Below are positions 1 through 14,384 of a stretch of DNA of 64,000 nt, piece by piece. Location: positions 13,516,543-13,580,542 of the forward strand of contig NC_066844.1 in the NCBI RefSeq assembly GCF_001640805.2, given 5' to 3'. The position numbers and the translations under genes are program-made. Every line of letters begins with the position of its first letter. The stretch's first letter is position 1. The notes beneath the pieces were generated by a model. That model had not been told where the DNA came from. It worked only from the letters and a program-made list of their open reading frames with translations, and searched no databases. This DNA comes from Lates calcarifer. Its lineage: Eukaryota; Chordata; Actinopteri; Centropomidae.

Positions 1-3000
1 GAAAATCTTTGCTTACACCAGCGGTTTTAGATCTCAAGACCTATCCAGAACTAGATGCTTTGAGCTTCAAAATAAAAGCTTTCATAATCTGGCTATGAAT
101 TAAATCATTACTATGCTTTCTCAGTGCAAGAATTAGAGTATCATAACTTACATTTACTAATATGAAAATGTCACAGGCTACTACTTAAACCCTGTTAAGT
201 GTAGTAGACAGTATAATGTGAAATAAGGTTGCCGGAGCAGATCTTTAAGGGCCTCATCCTTGACTTCTTGGCTGTGTTTTGAGTCGGCAGCCCCAGCCTA
301 ATAAGAAACATAACATGGCAGAGCCTGCTCTTCCATCATCATTGCTGGGTGGAAAGTTGGTGTGCTTTGATCATGTCTTTTGGGCGCATCACTCCAGCTT
401 AGCCTGCTGCTCGCTATGTGATAAGCCATCAGAGTACTCAGATCTGAGCCGGCAGCTCCGTGGGCTTGAGGAAAGACAGGAGAGTAATGGAGATGAGGAG
501 AGAGCAGCAATGCAAATTTTGTTGACAGACTGTTACTGCAGCTGTTCTCTTTGCCTTTGAATTCAACAATGTTACTGTCCCTTTTCATTCATCTGTGAAG
601 AAAAGGCCATGTTTCATTTCGTTTTTAAGTCCTTTCTTGGTGGAACAGCACTGTTTCCTTGTTGTACGTTTTGCCCTGTTGGCAATTAAAACCCCTTTAA
701 TTAGAGGTGCATATTAATTGCCTCAAAAACACATGTGATTTAATTATTTTACAAACCACTATGTTCAGATGTACTCTTGCTCTACCTGATACAAGTTCAC
801 TTTGAAGCCGAGTGCTTGGTTTTCGCACTTAGTTTCCTCTCTCTGTACATAAAAACATCATTTTGAACCCCCCTTTATGAAAGGGTGCTCCTAATTGACA
901 GGTTGTTGCTTATTTATTTGATATATATTTACCAGCTGGGTGGTAATTGGGAAGCAGTAATTACCCAAGATGCAATGCAGCGCTTTGGCAGAGGTGCTAC
1001 CACGCTGATGAGTCTGGAGTGCAGATGAAAGTATGCAGGTTACTATTATCATCCTAGCTGGCTGTTTAAACACTTGACAGCGGAGAGCAGAGATGGCTAA
1101 TTGGGCCTGTGTCACTTATGCAGTCTCATTGTTTACTGTGATGATATACAGGATGAGATCAAACACATACTTTTATCTTTATGCTTTTTTTGGGTAGAAT
1201 TGTTACTAGTATACCTGAGCTGTTAATAGCAACATTAAAAGGCCAGTGGAAGTACGGGCCTCGTGGATTCGGAGTCCTTCCTGATGATGTAGTTCCTTTA
1301 CTGATAATGGCCTTGTTAACTGAGATTCATTACCTCTTCAGTCAGAGTCCCCTGGATATTGAGGGAGAGTGTTCTCAAACTACTGGGTTTGCCACGGTGA
1401 AGTCACACTGATGTGGTTTTGTGAGCTATTCATGGAAGGTGGTGACGGTATCTTCCCTGACTCCTGATGATTCAGTTGACCTGAGACTGGGGCGATGGTG
1501 GGTGGTATTTGACTTTGTTTGCAACTCAATTCCACTTTCACACCAACTCTCGCTTTCTCTCTCTTTCTCACACACACTTTCTCTCATTCCCCAGTTCACT
1601 CCCTCAAACGTACAGAGATGCACACCTTGTTTGTGTGCAGGCTGCTGTTGTTTGATAGCCCGCTCTCCCAGTAGATCCTCAGACGTTGTTGTTGTTTGCC
1701 TGTATTGGTCGGCGTGTGTGACTTGCATTTGCCCTGGCTCCTTGGAGGGAGTTTGTTTTTGTTCTCGCTGTTGTAAACAGGGTGGGGCTCCGTTCCCAAA
1801 CCACCCAGTTTGGAGATGGTTATTTTCACAGGAGTTATTTTTTTGTTTATCATTTCGGTCAATAGATTAGCCTTGGATGGAATTATGTGTTCAAGCAGAC
1901 AGTGTGGCTAACCATTTGCTGCATGTGCTGACTAGAGAAACACTTTGTCACTGTTGTTTTTGTGATTAAAGAAGCACTCTGATATGGTTTTGTTTTTTCT
2001 AACTTTGTCAGGGCTGAGTGATAATTCAGTGGCATTATTCATGCTTTTCCTTGTGATTACACTGTGCCAGAATTCTCACTAATTTTCCTTCGGAGTTCTC
2101 ATTTTTAAACAAGTTAAATTTTGCCAAAATGTGTCACACCGTGTAATCTTGTAAAACACTGTAAAACAATTTACCTCATTCACAGTTGTTATGTTAACTT
2201 ATAACAAATTATTTTCAATACTGTTTTCAAATATTATGACATATTAGTAACAATATAGGGCTTCATTTATTCTTTTTCATCGCAATATTTATTTTGTTCA
2301 GGTAGGTGTAGAGGGAGATTTTGGACATTGTGGTATAAAATTGCCCTTTTCATTTATAACTAACTGTAACTGATACATGTTCAGTTAAGTCTTCATTCAG
2401 GTTATGGCATAATGTTCTGACTAACATTGCTCAAGAGTGTTTTTGTTAGAGGAAAAGAATGAGGTTGTGTTGAGATGTTGTATCAGAAGCAATTTCAATA
2501 TTAAGATTTCAGTTAAATGCCAAAAGGGTTATAATGAATTCAAGTCCCTGCCCAGTTTCCAAACATCATTTTTGTTTATTATAGCCAACTGGCTGAACAC
2601 ATCCCTGGCTAGGAATAGCTATGGCCAGGGATAGTCCTTCTCCAGCCCACTAGTTTGCTATGAGCACGCACTAGTTAAGTCATGCAAGAGAATGCCAAGG
2701 CTGATGACAAGACTGCTATAACTTCAACTTTTTGAAATTATATTTGTATTTCTATAGGTTTCCAGCCTGTGCAGTATTTTTTGGGCTTGTGTTTATGAAG
2801 TAAGTTTCGTTGAGATCCACACCAAGATCCTTGTCAGGTGTGTGGCTTTCACAGGGTGGCTCAGCATCAGGCGCTGCGGATGTGTGTAAAGTCCCTTTTA
2901 GATAGGTGGTGACAGCCACAGCGGCTGCCGCTGATCCTGCAAAGGTCTCGCCAGAATCATACAGCAGCAAGCGCAGCGGTCTGCTGCGTGACGTACGCTA

Positions 3001-3608
3001 AGCAGTGAGGTTGAAATGGTCAACAGCAGAAGACTTGGAAAATCTGTGTTCTGTTATGTGAGTGGGAAATGTATCCCCCTGCCGTGCCACTACCGCAAAA
3101 TTGCTGTCAGGAACTCACTGCAGTGAGTAGAGGAGTGGGAAGTGACTGCATATGCTATGTTCATACAGCCAGCTAAACACAATTGTCACTCCTCACATGA
3201 GTTAAAAAAATTGTTTGTTATTTTGCAAGAATGTCAGTATGATCATGTAAGATTAAGTGTTTGGTTAATTTGTGAAGTATGTACAACAGCAAACCACACT
3301 AGATTTTGTGTCAACGTGGGAGCTAGGAGCAAGATATCACAAGACTTGCTGTATGTTTCTTAACCTGATCATATACACATTTCATTTCATGACTTACTCT
3401 CACTAGCAAATGCAGCTGTCAATCCCAGACACTTGCTGTTTGAGTGTAGCAATTTGCTCAGACATATTAATCAAATTGAAAATGTTTTAAAATTCACAAA
3501 TTCACCCCAAATGCAGTTTGAATTATCATAGCAGGCGCTTTAGCAGCATTTTGTGTAACAACAAAGTACTGGTGGCAGCATGTGCTTTACGTCCTGACAG
3601 TAAACATG
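1..3608. other. intronic/intergenic DNA, no gene seen
   Basis: Mixed-complexity sequence. A pyrimidine-rich patch lies at about 1549-1600, and a short inverted repeat at 2601-2632 (perfect 9-bp arms ATCCCTGGC / GCCAGGGAT). The 149-codon open frame at 1421-1870 crosses the pyrimidine patch, has no protein-like pattern, and is overlapped by frames of similar length on the other strand. I see nothing else to annotate. Confidence 0.5.
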
Positions 3609-3633
3609 CACACACACACACACACACACACAC
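3609..3633. repeat. (CA)n microsatellite
   Basis: About 12 uninterrupted CA units followed by CCCC. Ordinary fish dinucleotide repeat. Confidence 0.95.
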
Positions 3634-5051
3634 CCCAGTAGTCAGGTGACATAACAGCAGCCAGTAACAGCAGGCACATAGCTTGTGTGTAAAAGGTGAC
3701 GTGTCAAAGACAAAATGAGTGTTTACAGTGGTGAGGAAAAGAGAACGTCAAAAAGTTGATGTTGTAATATAGGACAAACCCAGTGTAGTTCAGTGATGAG
3801 CTTTTGTAGAAGAGCACAAACACAGACGTAAGCTCTTGAATATCTGTTTCATAAACCAGCATTTGTGCTTAATCTGAATGGGTTATGGCTGACTTAGCTT
3901 CACGACCCTGACTCTGTTCGGCTTTCTTATGAATGGGCGAACGCACGTTTATATTAGGGATGGAAATTTTGTTTAATGTTTTTGTGGCTTACAAGACATT
4001 TATGTAAGTGACTATACCTGTCTAAAAAAAGATCAAGATAAAGACAGAGCACAAGGGAAAGAGTGTATGAGTGGGTGAGCAAGAGGGAGAAACTAAACTG
4101 GAACTGAAACTTTATTGAGCACTTATTTTGTTCCAGTTACTAGTGTAAAAAGCATGAGAAAAAGTGTAATTCTGCACTTTAGCAGTGATGTGATTAGAAT
4201 GCGCCTCTATGAACAGTGACGACGACCTGGCACACCAGAGGTTAACCCATGTCAGCAGTGGCTTTTTTGAGGGATTGCATTTAAAAGGAACCCAAATTTG
4301 TCTTACATTTATTATTATTATAATTATATATATTATATTATTATTTTTCATTCTAGCTATTTTTTATTTTATTCTATTTTTTTTAACACAAATGATACCA
4401 TCATCTTTAACTGATTGACATTATTCACAATGTTTTTCTGCATTATGGTCTATGAGTACAAAGTTAGAGTGATGCTGACAAGTGACATCAAAGTGCCTTT
4501 TGCATCACGCACATCATCACTTTCCTCCCAGCTCGCTTTTGTTAAACATTTACTATTTACCGTTTACAGCCTTTTGTTGGAAATTTACTACACCTGTTGT
4601 AAATGCTATAAATTCAGTGCGGTTTAGGCAATCAGCTGTCCTGAGTTATTGGATATTTTTCTAAAAGCTTTTTCATGTTGTGTGTATGGAGTGTATGATG
4701 TACAAGCTTTTAATGTGTTGACCAATCAATTCCTCACACTGAAAACAACTCGCAGTGAGAAATGAGTAAATCAATCTTTTCATATCCTACTACAGAGAGG
4801 AGTCGGGCCAGGCTTTTGAGTGCATTTCTGTGTACTTTATACACAATTGTATGCAGTGATTGAAGGGCTAATTCAAAGAATTTTAATCACTCCGCCCAAC
4901 CCTCTTGCAGTGTCATCTTTTTTCAAATGCCTCATAAAATGAATAGATGAGCAGTCTCTTTTTAGAGCATAATGGCTGCATTAGAATAGGAGATGGATAG
5001 TAGATGAAAACTCTGTATCCTTCATGCACTCTTTCTCTCTCTCTCCCTCAG
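3634..5051. other. intronic DNA, no gene seen
   Basis: An AT-rich stretch around 4310-4385 (ATTATTATTATAATTATATA-like low complexity) is the only structured part. The rest is unique-looking non-coding sequence. The right end is a CT-rich run (about 5029-5050) that doubles as the polypyrimidine tract of the exon candidate beginning at 5052. Confidence 0.45.
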
Positions 5052-5158
5052 TCACTCTGATCTCTTCTATCAATAGCGGTGCTGTGTAAAAGACCTTGCA
5101 GGGCACAGTGAAGTGTTGAGTTGAACCTCACATAGACAGAGGAATGGGAAAAGCAGAG
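5052..5158 (+). other. candidate non-coding exon (splice signals only)
   Basis: A CTTTCTCTCTCTCTCCCTCAG acceptor-like tract ends at 5051, and GAG followed by GTGAGA gives a good donor after 5158. An alternative acceptor, CAATAG at 5071-5076, would shorten the exon to 82 bases. The enclosed sequence is not a convincing reading frame, which would suit an untranslated foxp1 leader exon. It could equally be a chance pairing of a CT repeat with a GT site. Confidence 0.25.
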
Positions 5159-6297
5159 GTGAGAACAGTTTGAGCTGTAAATTGGTGCAGGATTGACTGT
5201 TTCAGAACCAGCTTAGCTAATGTATGATTTCATGCTGCGGAACCAATAATAGATTTGTTTTGTTTGTGTTTCTCCACCTTCATTGATTGCAATGCCACAC
5301 CCTCCTACTAGATTCACAGTGACAGCTCTTTTTCCACCAAGTGAGATCATGCTATTGGAGGCTGTGTGTTGTTCTCATCAGGGCCAACCACATAGTGCCA
5401 GTCAATATGTAAACAATGGTGGAGACAGTTTCTCATTGCCTAACTGACATTTCTCATTGCTTGGCTGATGATTCATCTGAGAAATGTCATCTCGCGACGT
5501 GTTTTCAGGGTGTACTGTACTTAAGGTAGTTTCAATAATTCACTCTGTGATCTTTGTCCACCACATTCACTGCCATACTGTATATAGTACTGGAGGCTGT
5601 CCAAGGCCATTCACTTCTTGTTTGGACTCTGATCCACAAATAAGCAACATATTCCTGATCATGTGATCAGACTTGGAAAAACAAGTTCTTGTCTAAACAG
5701 ACAATAGTGTTGCTGACAGACATTACCTGTGTTTTGTCAGCAACAGGTAGATCTAAAAGTTCATATGTATGGAGGCAATCACTTCAGTGATAATCATAAT
5801 TTTGATTTACCGTAAGCTGTCCTGTCACAATTGGTTTTGCATTGCCAAAGGACACACATTTAGTCAGTCCCTTGTACATAGGAAGTGTCTCTGCTCATGC
5901 CCAAAATAACTTTGAATAGCTAAGGATAATAGTTTGTTTTTTCATGTGGTCAGGTGCTTTCTGAGGAAGGTGCCATCTATTACTAACCCCCTTGAATTGC
6001 AGTGTAGCTCTGAACAGTACTCAATCGTGGAGAACAGCAACTGTACTGATCTTGGATTGACAACAGTAACAACAACAGTAACGACTGTATAAATTTGTCA
6101 TTCACCAGAGATTCTTTCATACTATTATTCCAAGCTTACTACTTTTTCTGAGTGTCATAGCCCATTGTTATTCATAGTTAAGTGTTCAACAGTTTCACGA
6201 TAGATTTTCCATAAAAACTTATCTGTATCACTCACTCCTAATTCTGCTCCAAACAATTGTTGCTTCAATAAATAGCTTAATATGCTAACTCTGATGT
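5159..6297. other. intronic DNA, no gene seen
   Basis: Apart from the inverted repeat at 5445-5489, I see only unique-looking non-coding sequence with scattered short AT-rich words. Confidence 0.4.
5445..5489. repeat. inverted repeat, perfect 12-bp arms
   Basis: TGACATTTCTCA at 5445-5456 is exactly reverse-complemented at 5478-5489, with a 21-base loop. The left arm also overlaps a short direct repeat: TTTCTCATTGC occurs near 5429 and again near 5450. No mobile-element hallmark is visible. Confidence 0.7.
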
Positions 6298-6731
6298 GCG
6301 GGGGCTTTGAGAAGGCAATACCATGTCGCAGACAAAAGGTATTTGTGCTATTTGTACGTTTTGTTGTCGCTAGCCAATGTTTGCAATAACAACTGTTTAC
6401 TTACCAGTCTAGAATAAACGTTGTGGGTTCAATATCAAACATATCATATAACATATTATAACAAACGTATCCTTTGCTCACCAAGAGCTGTGTCTTGCAA
6501 CAGCAATGTTTTGCTTGAAGATCTATAACTTCTACTAAAGTTAGCATGCTAATCACGTAGCCCCACCTTCGCCACTTTCCGGTAACGAGTCACTGTACCA
6601 GACTACCCTGAAGAAGTAGCACTGCTCAGAGATCGTGTTTTATGTCTTCTGTTTTAAATGAAATGATGGCTGAAGCTCTTGTCAAGCGGTCATGTTCAGT
6701 AGTAGAGAAAAAAATAAATAGCCCCCTTTAA
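6298..6731 (+). mobile_element. dispersed repeat family A, copy 1 (diverged non-autonomous element)
   Basis: Several blocks match the interval 34664-34985 in the same order and orientation: TCGCTA..GCCAA near 6368, then ACCAGTCTAGA, TCAATATCAAAC, TGCTCACCAAGAGCTGT, CACTTTC..GAGTCACT, and finally CAGAGATCGTGTTTTA with GAAGCTCTTGTCAAGCGGTCAT. The right end (AATAGCCCCCTTTAA, about 6717-6731) is nearly the reverse complement of the left end of copy 2 (TTTAAAGGAGCTATT), which suggests terminal inverted repeats. No coding capacity is seen. The family name is unknown to me, and the boundaries are approximate, the left one especially. Confidence 0.6.
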
Positions 6732-7342
6732 GCCACAGTATATTGCAGAGAAACAATTTTCTCAGTTATTTTGAGTACTTCTGTAAGTATTCACAGACGG
6801 ACATCTTAAGATAACCTAACAATACATAAATAACATATAATTTGACTGCTTATAAGTGAAAGCCAAACTATTCTAGTGAGAGTCACCATGTTGAGAATAC
6901 ACAATATACATTCCATAAACATACAAACAGTGATGCTGTCTGTATAGAAAACCAACTGTGGGGCTTTTCGTTAGTTTAGCATTCTCTAGAAAGTCTCCTA
7001 TTAACTGGCAATATAATGAGATTAAAGCATGTTATCCACATTCTATGTAGTTTCTTTCCTGTAAAATAAGAGAATTTAATTTAATATTCATCCCATTCTA
7101 ACTTCAAGATAAGTAAAGGTTGTAGGTGTCTTTTCCCTTTAATGCTGCTTAAGATAGTATAAGATTTGGTTAGTGGAAACTACCCATTTTCTTACAAAGA
7201 CACCTGGCAGTGAGGTTACGGGAGGCAAAGATTTTCTTTGCTTTCATGTTCTGGGAGCGAAACCTTAGATATTTTTCTGCTCTCTTCACTTGTGCTAATG
7301 TAAATGATTTGCATGGAGTTTGTCCCCGCTGATTAAGGCTGT
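6732..7342. other. intronic DNA, no gene seen
   Basis: AT-rich non-coding sequence with nothing recognisable beyond short A/T runs. Confidence 0.4.
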
Positions 7343-7990
7343 TTGGACTGTTCTTCTTTGGAACCATGCCAATTGAATTTTCTGCCTTCTAACACGCTTG
7401 GAGAGTGGGGAATATGGTTCTCATTGGGCCTGAGGCTTGATCTCCTTCTTGCCTCCCCCCAATCCTCTCACATCACTCTGACAATTAGTGAGCTCGACCA
7501 TCCCCAAATGACACACGTAATTAAAGAGTTGGCATTATAATTACAATGTGTTTATTGTCTGTTTATGGGTTCTGTGCAGTGCATAACGCGCTTGGAGATT
7601 TCTTTGGTGTAAATGGATTGAGGGCTGTTAATATACTTGGTGGTAAATGCGATTTCATGTGGTTAACATCTCGATACCTCCTTTATCAGCCCTTTGACAG
7701 TCGCTCTGTTTGTCGCGCATACAACTCAAATTGGCCGACAGCAGAACCTGGCACCCGAAAAAACCAAATTATTTAGTCATGGGCTTTTAACGGGCACAAC
7801 GGTAAATGCATGTTAAGTAAATGATGCAATTTATTCCCTTCTCCTCATTGCCAGGCTGGCTGCCACGGGACTTCTGCCAGCTTTAAATAAGTGGTACCCA
7901 GATGGTATTCACATGATGCCCACTTGGTTACAAAACGGTCCTGGGGAATAAAGCTGACTGCCACAACAACCAATGGGTCAGCCGGTGTGC
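7343..7990. promoter_or_regulatory. candidate conserved non-coding element / enhancer
   Basis: About 650 bases of complex, repeat-free sequence with homeodomain-type words (ACAATTAGTGAG, CGTAATTAAAGAG, GGTTAACATC) and unusual CpG-containing words (AACGCGCTTGG, GTCGCGCATAC) that would normally decay in neutral fish intron. That texture is typical of developmental enhancers in foxp introns, but conservation is inferred and not observed. Several overlapping open frames of 65-76 codons lack protein-like patterns. Confidence 0.3.
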
Positions 7991-8860
7991 CTGTTGCTTT
8001 TGCACTCTGCGTGTTCAAATGGGTTAATGTTGTATCACTTTGCTGAATTCTTTGGGAAGGTTGTATCTCAGGGGTCCTAAATGAATTGGAAAAGACCCAC
8101 GTTAATGAGGAGGGCGGGATAGAGAGACAGGGGAGAGATATTCTCTACAGGAGCCTGTTTTTTTTTCTTTGCTAATGTTGGGCTTCTTGCTTCCTTAAAA
8201 GAGAGAGAGAGAAGGACGCAAGTGATGAGCAGTGCCTCCTTTTCTCTCCATGCATTTTTGCAGCCTCCCTCCTGCTCTGCAGCTGTGCTGTCTCTTGGAG
8301 AAGTGGTGAACTGTGTCATCTCCAGCCACTAACAACCAACAGCTGCAGCACCAGCCACCGCTGCAGATCGAGGGACAATGTGGAACTGATTTTCTAACGC
8401 AGAGAAATAAATAAACAAAGACCCAGAAAAAAAAGACACAATACCACAAACAACACACAGCTTATGCAAATGCAGGAGAAATGTGTTCGCGAATCGATAA
8501 GCCTTATTTGTGTATGAAGAGACTATAGGACAAGAGTGACCATTTTACACAGAGATGCACATTACTAAGTTTGCTATTTTATCTGCAGTAGCTACCCCCA
8601 AACATCTGTTTAGTTTTTTCCCTCCTCTACAGAATATGTTAAACCAACACATTATGATGAAACACACAAACTGTTTGTTGTTGAGTTGTGACATGAAACA
8701 ACTCAGAGGTGACACCAGATGTTCGAGGCAAAGTTTTTAGTCATGTGGTGGGAGAGAGGTCAAACTGTCAGTAGGTTAAAGGTTGAACAGCGCAAAAACA
8801 AAACAAAAAAAAACTGCAGTGCCCACATGGTTAATTAGGGATGAGGGATTTATCAGGGAA
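7991..8860. other. intronic DNA, no gene seen
   Basis: Contains a short GA tract (8200-8215), poly-T at 8158-8166, and a CAG/CAC-rich patch near 8340-8370 that reads as glutamine and histidine codons in one frame but has no splice sites or extended open frame. Nothing here is supported as a gene. Confidence 0.4.
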
Positions 8861-9189
8861 CGTTACATTCATGTCACTGTGATAAGTTCTTTCTCTGTGA
8901 GTCTAGTTTTGCTGCTTTTGTTTTGAATGTGATCGCAAAACATGAGAATTCTGTCAAAGTCTATTGCAAGACAGTACTATTTATTTTCTGAGATATCAAT
9001 TTTTTCCATGAATGAAAAATGAAATCTCAGCAGCTCTTTCCATTGTTTAGCTTTTTCTCCCAGTCACCTTGTAATTGTTTCTGTGTCATAAGCAGCTATT
9101 AGTATTGCTAGAAAATGGTAATGCTTTGAGAGACTCATCTCTTCCAGAGAATGGCTCTCTATCACACTCTCACATTCTTTTAAAAGGGA

Positions 9190-9640
9190 AAAGGAAGATG
9201 AATTTTGCCCATAAAGGCTGTATCACAAGGGCTTTTTATCCTAAATGGCTCTGGGGATTGTTATCTGTGGGAAGTGTGTCCTGCCTCCGTCGTGTTCAAT
9301 CAAGTGTCCACTTAGCTGTGACTGGGAGTAATTGTTCCCAAGTGGGCCACACACTGACCTGTTAATGTCTGCGTTGACCCTCTAACCTTGTCAGCACGTC
9401 TTGGGAAGGAGTTTAAATCATGTGGATCTCCTCCCTGTCTTTACGCTACCGGGTCAAGTGGGCGTCGGCCCCTGAAAGACCACTCTCTTGTAATTGTCCC
9501 CAGCAGCATGGGTCAGCTAGGGGTGTTCCCAAAGACCAGCTCTTATTAGATGAGGTACTGGGAGTGGTGTGACTTAATGGGTCATGCCATTGATCCGATA
9601 CAGCACCAATGTCCCCCCTGAACAGTCACAGTCTCTGCAA
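9190..9640. promoter_or_regulatory. candidate conserved non-coding element
   Basis: Complex, moderately GC-rich sequence with no repeats, flanked by plain AT-rich DNA. It includes TACCGGGTCAAGTGGGCGTC and dense CCAGCAGCATGGGTCAGC-like words. This texture suggests a regulatory block, an inference from composition alone. Confidence 0.22.
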
Positions 9641-11610
<1,970 letters not shown>

Positions 11611-11716
11611 TGGGGCAACAAGCCACACATGCAGCCATGACTTCTGTGACAGGGACAAAACCAGAAGCCATCCATTCTGCTGCCTCATTTGCATGATCTG
11701 AACCATATGTGGAAGT

Positions 11717-11741
11717 CATTAGCATCTTTCCACTTGTTTAT
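11717..11741 (+). repeat. 25-base exact direct repeat, copy 1
   Basis: The 25 bases starting CATTAGCATCTTTCC are identical to 22884-22908, about 11.2 kb downstream in the same orientation. The flanks align only weakly. The word is not low-complexity. It may be a shared regulatory word or the remnant core of a dispersed repeat. Confidence 0.85.
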
Positions 11742-12952
11742 CTGGCTACAGATGAATGCTTTTGAGCTTAACACCAGGTTTTTGAATAAACAAAATGTCC
11801 AGCTTGTTACAGACATTTTTGCAGTGGTATAAGCCATTTATCATTTATGCATGCATTTATGCAAACCCATGTAATATTCTTAATATTTGTTTTATTACTA
11901 AAGTTGAGACCACTGCAGGTCACTATTACTGTTATATATTGTTAGCATGTTTCTGATTTAGTTTTTGTAATGTGGTATCAGTAATGTATTTAATGCAACA
12001 GTGACTTTTCTCAATGAGGAACTTTAAGTAGTACAAATTGTAAGCATGATTGTCAGTAGTAGTAAGTATTTAATTGTTTTAATACAATCCAGCCGTTATA
12101 CTGTTCACTCTAACTATGATTTATGGTTGCCATAATTTTAGGAATATAATTTCATATTGCAATAGAAATATAGCAAATGGTCAAAAATATGATGATATAA
12201 TTGATTTCCATTCTTAGATAGCATGAACAAATGAGTCACAAACTGCCACTCATGTAAAAGGAATAGAGGTATACATTGTGTAAGGGCTTCAGATTAGTTT
12301 GTTAGGCTGTCATTATAATTGTTTTTCTACCTCAGATTTGTGAAATGTTCCACTGTTTGTCAAGTGTTTGTCTGATGTCCTGACCAAAAAGAAGAGTTTA
12401 AAACTACAGTTAAATGTTTGGTTCAACTTTCACCCAGGAGCATAAATCAGCCTCTAAACTTTAAAGAAATAATGACTCAACCTTTATCATGATAATTACA
12501 GATTTTGACTAATATAAATTCTTATCTTGATAACATTTGTGGCCATATTGCTCAGCCTTTCTTGCATATGGCCATTCAAAATGAATGCAGCATGTTTTTA
12601 TGTGGGCTCTCACAGGTTAATAAAGGGCAACTTTACTGTGTTAAAGTGAGGGATGAATCATAAAGACCAGTTACTGTGATGCAAACACTTTTGCTAGTAT
12701 TTTACATTGTGCGTCTGTCATAAATGCTTATCTGCATTTCAGATATAAAAGACTTGATATGCATATAGGCCAGGAGATGCCAACAGGAATCAGTGTGTCA
12801 TAAAGTATCAAATACTTGTGGCTGACGACGATCACGTTTACTTTTGCCAGTTCTTATGTCATTTCTGTACATGTGGGCTAAGTGGACCAGGGTAGGGGCT
12901 TTCCCCACCTTTTCACTTCCTGTTTGTAATCGTTGTATCTTTCCCCTTCCTT

Positions 12953-12955
<3 letters not shown>
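11742..12955. other. AT-rich intronic DNA, no gene seen
   Basis: Long AT-rich non-coding stretch. No repeat copy, exon signal or reading frame of note. Confidence 0.4.
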
Positions 12956-13017
<62 letters not shown>

Positions 13018-13025
13018 CCCCCCCC
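12956..13025. repeat. (CT)n microsatellite ending in a C run
   Basis: About 60 bases of CT units with one GT interruption, ending in nine C. A purine/pyrimidine mirror tract like this can form triplex DNA, and it also serves as a pyrimidine tract upstream of the exon candidate at 13068. Confidence 0.95.
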
Positions 13026-13067
13026 TGTTTGTGTCCTCTCTGAAACCCCCATGGTCCTGCCCTCAAG

Positions 13068-13129
13068 ACTGTGAGCTGAATTCTGATTGGAAGAATGGAG
13101 TGCCAGTCTGTCCTGCACCAGTGATCAGG
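13068..13129 (+). other. candidate non-coding exon (splice signals only)
   Basis: The sequence after CCCTCAAG (ends 13067) runs 62 bases to a G/GTATGT donor. The enclosed sequence (ACTGTGAGCTGAATTCTG onwards) is complex and unlike the repeats around it. The acceptor is AAG, a weaker class, but it follows a very long pyrimidine tract. It could be an untranslated foxp1 exon. Splicing evidence is needed. Confidence 0.27.
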
Positions 13130-13904
13130 GTATGTGGCAATCCTCCCAATAACCCGTCTCTTATTTCATACAGTAATGTGTGTGCTGTTAGTCTGTGAAA
13201 TGACTCCAAAACACAATAAGACTATTAGGCTTATTTGTATCAGGCCATAACTAGCTTGAAGCAGATCCCTACAGATTTACTCTGAGCTTTTCATCAGTTT
13301 TATTGCTCAGCTGCTTAGGTCAGTGAATACGTGTATGAAAGATAAAGAAAACAAATAGTACAGAGTAGTGCTGAATGTTTTTGAGAAAATGTGTAATTGG
13401 AGTTTTCTTCACCAATACTGCAGTTATTTAGTAAATAAAACTCCAGGACTGTATTTGTGTGGACCGGCTCCAGGCCGCTGAGTTGTTGCCGACATGTCAG
13501 ATTTTTGCCAGTTATTTTAAAAGGACTGGGGTTGCTCTTGCCCATAGCTGTTATCCCACTTCAAAATAAGCAGGGCCAATCATGGCTACTTCACAAACTC
13601 TTAATTCTGGAGGTCCTGATTCAGAGCTTTTAACTCAATAGTTTAAAAGTGATATGATGTTCTTGTATTTTAATAGAAGATCTTGTCAGAGACTCACTAT
13701 TAATCCACTATCAGTCATTTAGCTAGCTGCCAACAACAGTACCTGTCTAAGAATGATGTAATGACTAGATGTAGAGACGGATTAACCACTGTCTTTTTGA
13801 ACATCACAAATAACAGAGAAGTAATGCTACTTAGCTACAGCTGCATTAATGAATGGTTTCTGGTATATATTTTCACTCCTTATAATGTTTTAAGATGACC
13901 TTGC
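13130..13904. other. intronic DNA, no gene seen
   Basis: Unremarkable non-coding sequence between the exon candidate and the dispersed repeat that follows. Confidence 0.4.
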
Positions 13905-14119
13905 CAATAATTGTCAATTAGTTGAGACACTATATTAACTGGCAACAATATTTTAATTTATTTATTTAGCACATGAGCAAAAATTCAGTGGTTGTAGCTT
14001 CACAAAGATGACTTTGAGTCTTGGACCATTGACTGGACAAAACATAACATTTTTAGACATGTTAGGCTCTGGGAGCTTGGACATTTTTTGAGTTAATTAA
14101 TTAATTAATTGCAGCCCTA
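13905..14119 (+). mobile_element. dispersed repeat family B, copy 1 (degraded)
   Basis: The sequence reads like a widespread teleost repeat that I recall, whose interior says TTGGACTGTTGGTCGGACAA and whose end says GTTGCAGCCCTA. Here the matching blocks are TTGGACCATTGACTGGACAA, GGCTCTGGGAG, GGACATTTTTT and AATTGCAGCCCTA. A second copy lies at 39860-40108 in the same orientation. The usual ATTAATCGATTAATCG stretch has decayed to a TTAA run (14095-14110). No coding capacity. The left boundary is approximate. Confidence 0.6.
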
Positions 14120-14384
14120 ATAGGCAATAATTAAAATGGTAAATTTTACTTTTTCATGTAATGTTGATATAAAAATTATAAATACGATAATGACAATAAT
14201 AATAAGTTCAATGTGTTAATACAGCTTAGTGCCCTCTGCCTGAATGTTGCACCGTCAGCTGCTTTGTGTTCATGACTCTCCTTTGTTTTTTAATATCGTT
14301 GGCATACTGTAGTCTTTTCTGTCCCTCTGCTCACCTCTGTCTGTCCTGGGAGCCCTGATTGGCTGAACACTTTCTGCACTACAG

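Noticed and set aside
1421..1870. 149-codon open frame
   Set aside because: It crosses a pyrimidine-rich low-complexity patch, has overlapping frames on the other strand, and matches no family I recognise.
8330..8375. Glutamine-rich coding exon (CAGCTGCAGCACCAGCC)
   Set aside because: The frame is short, no acceptor and donor pair surrounds it, and it does not match the FOXP1 glutamine-rich region.
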